Below are positions 1 through 5,935 of a stretch of 9,036 nt of DNA, in pieces; the first letter of the stretch is position 1, and each line of letters starts with the position of its first letter. The stretch comes from Mycoplasmatota bacterium. Its GTDB lineage: Bacteria; Bacillota_I; Bacilli_A; RF39; UBA660. The notes under the pieces were generated by a model. That model saw only the letters and a program-made list of their open reading frames with translations. It did no database searches and was not told where the DNA came from. The position numbers and the translations under genes are program-made. The DNA lies in NCBI GenBank assembly GCA_012840755.1, contig DUWA01000132.1, positions 1-9,036 of the forward strand, read 5' to 3'.

Positions 1-181
1 GAAAGTGGCTGATGAAAACTTTTAACAATATATTATGAACTTGCTTTGGAGTTATACACATGATAAGTGTGTGTCGCATTATTGCGTTAAAATAATAAGA
101 GCATAAAGTATTATGAATTAAGGTGGTACCGCGGAATTTCCGTCCTTAAAACATGATACTTTTTGTATGAAGGAGTTTTTT
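1..181 (+). promoter_or_regulatory. T-box leader (tRNA-Leu-sensing riboswitch), 5' end outside the window
   Basis: T-box RNAs bind uncharged tRNA and allow expression of the downstream synthetase gene when the cognate amino acid is scarce. The T-box core AGGTGGTACCGCGG lies at 121-134. An antiterminator can be drawn: lower helix 118-123 with 144-149, a 7-base bulge TGGTACC at 124-130, and an upper helix 131-134 with 140-143. The bulge UGGU would pair with a tRNA 3' end ACCA, which fits the A73 discriminator of tRNA-Leu. Upstream are small hairpins at 56-72 (ACACA/TGTGT) and 75-86 (CGCA/TGCG), in the stem II area, and a stem III candidate at 92-114 (ATAATA/TATTAT). The likely specifier is CTT at 40-42, in the context GAA-CTT-GC typical of the 3' strand of stem I. 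CUU is a leucine codon, consistent with leuS downstream. The 5' strand of stem I and the promoter lie before base 1. The T-box identity is secure; the specifier assignment is inferred from context. Confidence 0.93.
143..181 (+). terminator. T-box terminator / SD-sequestering hairpin
   Basis: TCCTT at 143-147 can pair with AAGGA at 170-174. An upper stem ATAC (156-159) with GTAT (165-168) closes a five-T loop, and T6 follows at 176-181. Bases 143-147 are also used by the antiterminator, so the two folds exclude each other as expected of a T-box switch. The 3' arm AAGGAG (170-175) is also the ribosome binding site of the first gene. The hairpin could therefore act as a weak intrinsic terminator, as a translational sequestrator, or both. 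The 8-base asymmetric bulge (148-155) makes it less stable than typical T-box terminators. Confidence 0.65.
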
Positions 182-547
182 ATGGAAAAGTTAAGTTTAT
201 TTTTAATGACATTTTTGTTTATATATTTAATATATCTTTTTGCAGTTATAATAAACAAAAAAAAGATTGAAAAATTTAAGGAAGGTTCACAGTTTATATA
301 CTTTAAAAATATATATAAATTAAATCCTGAATCAATTAATATGAAAAAGTTTATAAATGATATAGGTTTAGCAAACTCATTTATAATTTCATTGACTGTA
401 ATAATAATTGATTATACAGATAAATTAATTATTAAAATGGTTGCAGGATTTTTAATATTAATTCCATTGATAATTGGAATATATCACATTATAGGAAAAA
501 AATATCAAAAAAAAGCAAATATTACCAAGGAGGGAAAGCATGTATAA
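182..547 (+). CDS. Small integral membrane protein of unknown function (T-box-leuS operon)
   Basis: This is a 121-residue protein. I chose ATG 182 because AAGGAG at 170-175 sits six bases upstream of it. The in-frame ATG at 167 overlaps that same SD and lies inside the leader hairpin, so it is unlikely to be used. About three hydrophobic helices are visible: residues ~3-24, ~64-80 and ~85-105. They are separated by a lysine-rich stretch (from ~26) and a polar segment, and the tail is basic. I see no catalytic motif, cysteine pair or signal-peptidase site, and I do not recognise the family. The stop overlaps the leuS start by 8 bases, so translation is probably coupled and both genes fall under the leucine T-box. 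A role linked to leucine supply is only a guess from context, and the protein is too small for a typical transporter. Confidence 0.85.
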   Translation: MEKLSLFLMTFLFIYLIYLFAVIINKKKIEKFKEGSQFIYFKNIYKLNPESINMKKFINDIGLANSFIISLTVIIIDYTDKLIIKMVAGFLILIPLIIGIYHIIGKKYQKKANITKEGKHV

Positions 548-2942
548 TTTTACTGAAATAGAAAAAAAATGGCAAAAGTATTGGGATGAAAATAATACTT
601 TTGTTGCTGAAAATAACTCAGAAAAACCTAAATATTACTATTTAGTTGAATTTCCATATCCATCAGGATCTGGATTGCATGTTGGCCATGCTAGAAGTTA
701 TAGTGCTCTAGATGCAATGGCAAGAAAAAAAAGAATGATGGGGTATAATGTACTTTTTCCAATAGGATGGGATGCATTTGGGTCTCCTGCGGAACAATAT
801 GCTATAAAAAATAAAATCCACCCTAAACAAGCTGTTTTAGAAAATATTAAGACTTTTAAAGGCCAGCTTAAAAAACTTGGTATATCATTTGATTATAGTC
901 GTGAATTTTCTACTACAGATCCGGAATATTATAAATGGACACAATGGCAATTTTTACAATTTTTTAACCATGGGCTTGCATATAAAGACAAGAAGAATAT
1001 AAATTGGTGTAACACCTGTAAAACAGGTCTTTCTAATGAAGATTCTAGTGGTGGTGTTTGTGAACGATGTGGAGATAAAGTAGTTCAAAAAGAAAAAGAA
1101 CAATGGGTTTTGAAAATGAGTATGTATGCTGATAAATTAATTGAAGGTCTTGATGAGACTGATTTCCAAGAAAGAATTAAAATCGCACAAATTAATTGGA
1201 TTGGGAAAAGCTGTGGTGCAGAGGTTTTATTTGATATAAAAGGAACTAACGATAATATAAAGGTTTATACAACAAGACCAGATACAATATATGGAACAAC
1301 ATTTATGGTAATTGCTCCAGAACATCCAATTATAGAAAAATATAAAGATAAAATTAATAATTATAAAGAAATAAAAAAATATCAAAATAAATCTAAAGAA
1401 AAGTCTGAGTTTGAAAGAATTGAACTTTCTAAAGATAAAACAGGAGTTAAAATAGATGGTTTAACAGCAGTTAATCCTGTTACAAAAGAGTTAGTACAAA
1501 TTTGGATCTCTGATTATGTTATGATGAATTATGGAACTGGAGCTATAATGGCTGTTCCAGCTCATGATGAGAGAGATTATGAATTTGCAAAAAAATTTGG
1601 TATTGAAATAAAAGAAGTAATAAAAGGTGGTGACATTTCAAAGGCACCTTATATTGGTGAAGGTGAAATGATTAACTCAGGAATATTAAATGGAATTACT
1701 TCTAAAAATGAAGCAATAGAAAAAATGATTACTTATTTAAAAGAAAATAATATTGGTGAAGAAAAAACTAATTACAGATTACAAGATTGGATTTTTTCTC
1801 GTCAAAGGTTTTGGGGAGAACCAATTCCTTTAGTTCATTGCGATACATGTGGATGGGTTCCAGTGCCGGATAATGAACTTCCGGTATTACTACCAGATGT
1901 TGCTAAATATGAGCCTACCGAAGATGGAGAAAGTCCGTTAGCATTAATTACTGATTGGGTTAATACTACTTGTCCAAATTGTAGTGGTCATGCCGTAAGA
2001 GAAACCGATACAATGCCTAACTGGGCAGGTTCAAGTTGGTATTGGTTACGCTATATGGATGCTAAAAATAATGATTGTTTTGCTTCAAAAGAAGCCCTTG
2101 ATTACTGGGGAATGGTAGATTATTATAACGGTGGAATGGAGCATGCTACTAGACATTTGTTATATGCTAGATTTTGGCACAGATTTTTATATGATATTGG
2201 TTTAGTACCAACTAAGGAACCTTTTAAAAAACGTGTAGCGCATGGAATGATTTTAGGTGAAGATGGACAGAAAATGAGTAAATCAAAAGGAAATGTTGTT
2301 AATCCAGATGATATGATAAATTTATACGGTGCAGATGCCTTAAGGTGTTATGAATTATTTATAGGTGACTATGAAAAAGAAGTTATTTGGAATGAAAGTA
2401 GTTTAAATGGATGTAAACGCTTTTTAGATAGAGTGTACAAAATAGGTTCTAAATTAAACAATTCTAATGAGTATACCAAAGAAATAGAAATAATAATTAA
2501 TAAAACAATAAAAAAAGTAACTGAAGATATAGAAAACATGAAATACAACACTGCAGTTTCAGCACTTATGATACTTTTAAATGAAATGGAAAGTCTAGAA
2601 CATATAACAAAAAAAGACTATAGAACATTTCTTCATCTATTAAATCCAATCGCTCCACATATAACTGAGGAGTTAAACGAAAAATATGATTTAGGAAATG
2701 TACTGTGTAATTCTCTTTGGCCAGTTTATGATGAAAATAAACTTACAGATGAGACTTATGAACTTATTGTTCAAGTAAATGGAAAAGTTAGAGGAAAAGT
2801 TATAATACCTACAAATTCCACAAAAGAAGAAATGGAAAAATATGCTTTAGGAATAGAAAATGTTAAAATACATATAAACGGAAAGGAGATTATTAAATTA
2901 ATTGTTATCCCATCTAAAATGGTAAACATAGTAGTAAAATAA
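540..2942 (+). CDS. leuS: Leucyl-tRNA synthetase (class Ia)
   Basis: Charges tRNA-Leu with leucine in the cytoplasm using ATP. The protein has 800 residues, within the usual bacterial range. The class I signature HVGH is at residues 47-50, in the context PYPSGSGLHVGH, and KMSKS is at 578-582. Two zinc-binding-type Cys pairs are seen: C157/C160 with C174/C177, and C434/C437 with C478/C481. The CP1 editing domain shows the threonine-rich TTRPDTIYGTT motif from residue 244. Its HDERDYEFA segment near 342-350 supplies the conserved editing aspartate (D346 by position). Mischarged tRNA proofreading should therefore be intact. The start is set by AAGGAGGG at 527-534, five bases before ATG 540. The gene overlaps the upstream membrane protein by 8 bases and is under the leucine T-box. 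No terminator follows it, so transcription probably continues into the next gene. Confidence 0.98.
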   Translation: MYNFTEIEKKWQKYWDENNTFVAENNSEKPKYYYLVEFPYPSGSGLHVGHARSYSALDAMARKKRMMGYNVLFPIGWDAFGSPAEQYAIKNKIHPKQAVLENIKTFKGQLKKLGISFDYSREFSTTDPEYYKWTQWQFLQFFNHGLAYKDKKNINWCNTCKTGLSNEDSSGGVCERCGDKVVQKEKEQWVLKMSMYADKLIEGLDETDFQERIKIAQINWIGKSCGAEVLFDIKGTNDNIKVYTTRPDTIYGTTFMVIAPEHPIIEKYKDKINNYKEIKKYQNKSKEKSEFERIELSKDKTGVKIDGLTAVNPVTKELVQIWISDYVMMNYGTGAIMAVPAHDERDYEFAKKFGIEIKEVIKGGDISKAPYIGEGEMINSGILNGITSKNEAIEKMITYLKENNIGEEKTNYRLQDWIFSRQRFWGEPIPLVHCDTCGWVPVPDNELPVLLPDVAKYEPTEDGESPLALITDWVNTTCPNCSGHAVRETDTMPNWAGSSWYWLRYMDAKNNDCFASKEALDYWGMVDYYNGGMEHATRHLLYARFWHRFLYDIGLVPTKEPFKKRVAHGMILGEDGQKMSKSKGNVVNPDDMINLYGADALRCYELFIGDYEKEVIWNESSLNGCKRFLDRVYKIGSKLNNSNEYTKEIEIIINKTIKKVTEDIENMKYNTAVSALMILLNEMESLEHITKKDYRTFLHLLNPIAPHITEELNEKYDLGNVLCNSLWPVYDENKLTDETYELIVQVNGKVRGKVIIPTNSTKEEMEKYALGIENVKIHINGKEIIKLIVIPSKMVNIVVK

Positions 2943-2943
2943 T

Positions 2944-3102
2944 ATGAGTAGTATAAAAAAAAACAGTTAATAAAAATAGAATCCTTTTTAAACTTACTAA
3001 AGCAATTTACGATGAATATAATAAACTATATGAATTAGAAATTAATAACCAAAACAAAACGAAAATTATTATGAGATATTAGATAAAATAGATGTTTTAA
3101 TT
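2944..3102 (+). pseudogene. Frameshifted N-terminal part of the downstream unknown gene
   Basis: One base after the leuS stop, ATG 2944 opens a frame that dies at TAA 2968 after an A9 run (2955-2963). Removing one A enters a second frame, open from 2957 to the TAG at 3080, which reads ILFKLTKAIYDEYNKLYEL and onward: charged, helical and natural-looking. At the A4-C-A4-C-G-A4 tract (3051-3065), adding one A switches to the frame of the ORF beginning at 3103. That frame is open from 3049 and reads ENYYEILDKIDVLIM into the long ORF. The net shift is zero, so 2944-3879 would encode one protein of about 311 residues. No clear SD precedes ATG 2944, so coupling to leuS is possible. The cause could be sequencing or assembly errors in A-runs, real mutation, or polymerase slippage; the sequence alone cannot decide. 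Confidence 0.6.
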
Positions 3103-3879
3103 ATGTTAGAACGTGAATACTATGAATATTTTAATGAATATAAAGAACGACAAGAGGTATTAATTGAATATATAAAATCCCAAAAAAATGTATATTTAAC
3201 TACGCCATTAAAATGTATGTTATATAAAAATGATATATATAGTATTAGAATTTTAAATAATATTAAAAATTATATGATACGAAACAATGATTTTAACAGA
3301 AATTCATATTTAACCAATAATGATGATAGTTATACTCAAATGTATAAATATGAAATAGCACTTAATGAATACATTACTGGGTATTTCATAAAAAAAATAA
3401 ATAGTATTATAAATAGTGGAAAATATGATAATAAAGAAAAAGACCTAATTAAGTTAAAATATAATTTATCATATATAAATATGGGTATCGAAAATATTTA
3501 TTTTGAAACCAAATTTAATGAATTTGAACCTCAACTTTTAAATATATCAATCATTGAAAATAGTAATGTAGTTGATAACTATACTAAGTTTAGCACTTTA
3601 AAAAGAATATGTATGGAATACGTAATTTCTATAATGAATATTGATATGAAAGAGTTAAAAAAAGATAACAACAATTTCTTGATTTTAACAAATTTTCTTG
3701 ATTCAATTATTAAAGTGATGGATCAATTAATTCCTATTGAAAAGGATAAAATAATCGAATTTGTAAAAAGTTTTTATAAAGATAAGTTAAGTGAAGAAAA
3801 TGTTTTTATATATCTAATGATAATGGAAATGTTTGATTCTAAAGTAAATAATTCAGGTGAAAATAAGAAAAGTTTATAA
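3103..3879 (+). CDS. Hypothetical protein, alpha-helical, probably lacking its N-terminus
   Basis: This 258-residue protein is of a family I do not recognise. It is rich in Asn, Ile, Tyr, Lys and Glu and appears largely helical. There is no signal peptide, transmembrane segment, nucleotide-binding loop or cysteine motif. ATG 3103 has no SD-like sequence upstream (TTTTAATT precedes it). The frame extends upstream to 3049 with plausible protein sequence, so this ATG is probably an internal methionine rather than the true start. The full gene likely begins at 2944 and crosses two compensating frameshifts (see 2944-3102). It follows leuS without a terminator and ends inside a strong terminator hairpin, so it is probably the last gene of the T-box transcript. 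Its composition matches its neighbours and I see no sign of recent transfer. It is a confident coding region with unknown function. Confidence 0.8.
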   Translation: MLEREYYEYFNEYKERQEVLIEYIKSQKNVYLTTPLKCMLYKNDIYSIRILNNIKNYMIRNNDFNRNSYLTNNDDSYTQMYKYEIALNEYITGYFIKKINSIINSGKYDNKEKDLIKLKYNLSYINMGIENIYFETKFNEFEPQLLNISIIENSNVVDNYTKFSTLKRICMEYVISIMNIDMKELKKDNNNFLILTNFLDSIIKVMDQLIPIEKDKIIEFVKSFYKDKLSEENVFIYLMIMEMFDSKVNNSGENKKSL

Positions 3880-3900
3880 CTGTTCTTATTTTTTTCTTTT
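3860..3900 (+). terminator. Intrinsic terminator of the leuS transcript
   Basis: An interrupted hairpin is formed by AAAATAAGAA (3860-3869) with TTCTTATTTT (3883-3892). It continues as AGTT (3871-3874) with AACT (3878-3881) around a 3-base TAT loop, with one A/G mismatch between the two helices. A T-rich tract follows to 3900. The stop codon TAA (3877-3879) of the preceding gene lies in the loop and inner stem. This is a good rho-independent terminator that separates the T-box operon from rnhB. Confidence 0.85.
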
Positions 3901-3914
3901 AAAAGTGGTATAAT
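3886..3914 (+). promoter_or_regulatory. Extended -10 promoter of rnhB
   Basis: TGGTATAAT at 3906-3914 is a perfect extended -10 element (TGN-TATAAT). The -35 position 17 bases upstream holds only TTATTT (3886-3891), which is weak and overlaps the terminator stem. Transcription would start near 3921, leaving a leader of about 9 bases before ATG 3930. Confidence 0.7.
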
Positions 3915-3929
3915 CAATATGGTGAGTCT

Positions 3930-4547
3930 ATGGAAAGCTTATATGTATATGAAAAAGAGTTATATGATAAAGGGATAAAATACATAGCTGGTGTAGATGA
4001 AGTTGGGCGTGGACCATTAGTAGGACCTGTAGTTGCAGCATGTTGTGTGCTACCAAAAGACTTTTTATTAGAAGGATTAAATGATTCAAAAAAACTTAGT
4101 GAATCAAAAAGGGAAATATATTACAATTATATTATTAATAATGCTATTGCATATGGTATAGGAATAGTATCTGCTAGTGAAATAGATGAAATAAATATTT
4201 ATCAAGCAAGCAAAAAAGCTATGATGATAGCTATTGAAGAAGTAAATAAAAAAATTAAAATTGAACATGTTTTAATCGATGCAATGCGGCTAGAATTAGA
4301 AATTCCAAATACATCCATAATAAAAGGAGACTCTAAAAGCATCAGTATAGCAGCAGCAAGTGTTATTGCAAAAGTAACAAGAGATAAAATGATGTATGAT
4401 TTGGACTTAAAATATCCTAATTATGAATTTAAAAAACATAAAGGTTATCCAACTAAACTTCATCTTGAATTAATAAAAAAATATGGAGTATTTGAAGATT
4501 ATAGAAAAACATATAACCCTGTAAAAAAAATATTGGAAAACAAATAG
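3930..4547 (+). CDS. rnhB: Ribonuclease HII
   Basis: Cuts the RNA strand of RNA-DNA hybrids and nicks at single ribonucleotides embedded in DNA. It is a metal-dependent cytoplasmic enzyme. The protein has 205 residues, normal for the family. The signature [14 protein letters not shown] gives catalytic D23 and E24. The third and fourth acidic residues are best assigned to D117 (in VLIDAM) and D152 (in AKVTRD). Conserved segments NDSKKLS (51-57), [14 protein letters not shown] (139-152) and HKGYPT are all present, so the enzyme looks intact. Only a weak GGTGAG (3921-3926) precedes the ATG, and the likely transcript start is nearly at that point, so initiation may be almost leaderless. An overlapping ATG at 3919 is out of frame. 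The gene has its own promoter between two larger units. Confidence 0.97.
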   Translation: MESLYVYEKELYDKGIKYIAGVDEVGRGPLVGPVVAACCVLPKDFLLEGLNDSKKLSESKREIYYNYIINNAIAYGIGIVSASEIDEINIYQASKKAMMIAIEEVNKKIKIEHVLIDAMRLELEIPNTSIIKGDSKSISIAAASVIAKVTRDKMMYDLDLKYPNYEFKKHKGYPTKLHLELIKKYGVFEDYRKTYNPVKKILENK

Positions 4548-4567
4548 AATATTATGAGGAATTTATG

Positions 4568-4595
4568 TTTACATTAATATCAAAGGTTGTATTAT
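4568..4595 (+). promoter_or_regulatory. Candidate distal promoter for the rnf operon
   Basis: TTTACA (4568-4573), a 16-base spacer and TATTAT (4590-4595) form a plausible sigma-70-type promoter 20 bases after the rnhB stop. Transcription would begin near 4602, inside the inverted repeat at 4585-4630, giving a leader of about 60 bases before rnfC. It is predicted from motif match only. Confidence 0.4.
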
Positions 4596-4630
4596 AAAAA
4601 ACACTTTTTTCTTTTGTTATATTTACAACC
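4585..4630. repeat. Imperfect inverted repeat upstream of rnfC
   Basis: The outer arms GGTTGTA (4585-4591) and TACAACC (4624-4630) are perfectly complementary. After a small internal loop, TATAA (4593-4597) pairs with TTATA (4617-4621), and an A-run faces a T-run further in. A second small palindrome, TACAA-CCA-TTGTA (4624-4636), shares the right arm. No T-run follows on either strand, so it is not a typical terminator. It overlaps both candidate rnf promoters, which would suit an operator or a leader hairpin. Confidence 0.6.
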
Positions 4631-4640
4631 ATTGTATAAT
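4614..4640 (+). promoter_or_regulatory. Candidate proximal promoter for the rnf operon
   Basis: A consensus -10 TATAAT (4635-4640) has TTGTTA (4614-4619) upstream at a short 15-base spacing. Transcription would start around 4647, almost on the AGGAG ribosome binding site (4647-4651) of rnfC, which is tight. A TTTACA at 4622-4627 is only 7 bases away and cannot be the -35. Either this or the distal promoter, or both, may drive rnf. Confidence 0.45.
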
Positions 4641-4660
4641 TATAGTAGGAGAGTGATATA

Positions 4661-5926
4661 ATGCTTGGTATAAAAATACCAAAATATAAGAGTATCTCTT
4701 TAAAAAAAGATTTTATTGAATATAAGAGTCCAGACAAAGTATATATACCTTTAGTTAATGGGTATGACACTGATGTAACTATTCTTGTAAAAAAAGGAGA
4801 ATATGTATATAAAGGTGATATGATTGGAAAAACTAAAGGTCTTTTTAGAGTACCTATAATATCAAGTGTAAGTGGTGTTGTTTCGGATTTTCAAGAAATG
4901 AGTTACGCATTTGGAGATACAGTTAAATGTGTAGTTATTGAAAACGATAAAAATGACAATTACAAAGAAGATAAAGAAATAAAGAAAAATATAAGTGATT
5001 ATACCAAAGAAGAGTTTATTGAAATATTAAAAGACTCAGGAATTGTTGGTATGGGTGGAAGTTCTTTTCCTACTTATGTAAAATATGAATGTGATAAAAA
5101 AATTAAAACACTTATAATTAATGCTGTAGAATGCGAACCTTATATAACAGCAGATCATACAATTGTAAAAAATAAATGTCAAGAAATATTAGAAACGATT
5201 GATGCAATTTTAGAAATAAATAATATTGATGAAGCTATTATTGCTATTAAGAACACTAATACTGAATTAAAAAAATATTTAGATGATTTTATAGGAACAT
5301 ATTTAAATATAAAAGTATGTTTAGTTCCTGATTTATATCCAATGGGCTGGGAAAGAAATTTAGTAAAATATATTAAGAAAAAACAATATGAAAACATACC
5401 TATAGAATGTAACATAATTGTTAATAACGTTTCGACTATATATGCAATGTATGAGGCACTAAAATATAAAAAACCATTAACAGAAAGAATCGTAACTATT
5501 ACAGGCGACTTACTTAAAGACCCAATTAATGTATGTGTACCAATTGGAACACCAGTAAAAGAAATAATTGATGTTGTTGGTGGGTATAAAGATTCTAATA
5601 AGATTTTATTAGTTGCAGGCGGGCCAATGATGGGAAAAACAGTTTCTGAAAACTTAGTAGTATCAGCTAATTTAGCTTGTGTATTAGCGTTAAGTGAGTT
5701 AAAAAATGATGAACTTATAAATTGCCTTAGATGTGGCAAATGTGTTGAGGTGTGTCCATCTAAATTATCTCCGGTGTTGATTAAAGATAATGTAGGCAAC
5801 AAGGAAAGACTAAAGGAACTTTTACCAAATAGATGTATTAGTTGTGGTTTATGTAGCTATATTTGCCCTTCTAAAATACTAGTTAGAGAATATGTGAACA
5901 AAGCTAAAGAAAATATTAAAAATTAG
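4661..5926 (+). CDS. rnfC: Rnf complex subunit C (NADH-side Fe-S/flavin subunit)
   Basis: RnfC is the peripheral cytoplasmic subunit of the ferredoxin:NAD+ oxidoreductase. In the family it binds FMN and NAD(H) and carries two [4Fe-4S] clusters. The protein has 421 residues, close to clostridial RnfC. The N-terminal barrel-like region includes KVYIPL and VKKGEYVYKGDMIG. The flavin/NAD region shows GMGGSSFPT at 130-138, and AGGPMMG is at 319-325. The ferredoxin-like C-terminus has C355, C358, C361 and C365, then C392, C395, C398 and C402, two complete CxxCxxCxxxC sets. The extreme N-terminus lacks the usual GG(I/V)HP segment of RnfC, and the QHIGAP-like stretch is replaced by NGYDTD. The start is set by AGGAG at 4647-4651, nine bases upstream. 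It is the first gene of the rnf operon, with rnfD 9 bases after its stop. The electron-transfer equipment looks complete. Confidence 0.96.
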   Translation: MLGIKIPKYKSISLKKDFIEYKSPDKVYIPLVNGYDTDVTILVKKGEYVYKGDMIGKTKGLFRVPIISSVSGVVSDFQEMSYAFGDTVKCVVIENDKNDNYKEDKEIKKNISDYTKEEFIEILKDSGIVGMGGSSFPTYVKYECDKKIKTLIINAVECEPYITADHTIVKNKCQEILETIDAILEINNIDEAIIAIKNTNTELKKYLDDFIGTYLNIKVCLVPDLYPMGWERNLVKYIKKKQYENIPIECNIIVNNVSTIYAMYEALKYKKPLTERIVTITGDLLKDPINVCVPIGTPVKEIIDVVGGYKDSNKILLVAGGPMMGKTVSENLVVSANLACVLALSELKNDELINCLRCGKCVEVCPSKLSPVLIKDNVGNKERLKELLPNRCISCGLCSYICPSKILVREYVNKAKENIKN

Positions 5927-5935
5927 GAGGAATGT

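Noticed and set aside
167..181. Upstream ATG 167 as the start of the first membrane protein
   Set aside because: It would place the only good SD (170-175) inside the coding sequence, and it lies in the T-box hairpin. ATG 182 has correct spacing.
2369..2551. 60-codon minus-strand frame
   Set aside because: It is inside leuS and has no independent sign of coding.
4614..4628. Rex operator between the -35 and -10 of the proximal rnf promoter
   Set aside because: TTGT and ACAA half-sites are present but separated by 7 bases instead of the 10 in the Rex consensus, and the inner symmetry is poor. It is kept only as a remark in the inverted-repeat finding.
4552..4770. 72-codon minus-strand frame partly in the rnhB-rnfC gap
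   Set aside because: It covers the rnf promoter region and the first codons of rnfC, and the translation is low in information. I could not support it as a gene.
5179..5802. 207-codon open frame on the minus strand
   Set aside because: It lies wholly within rnfC, opposite conserved Fe-S and flavin motifs, and its translation resembles no known protein. It is a shadow of the real gene.
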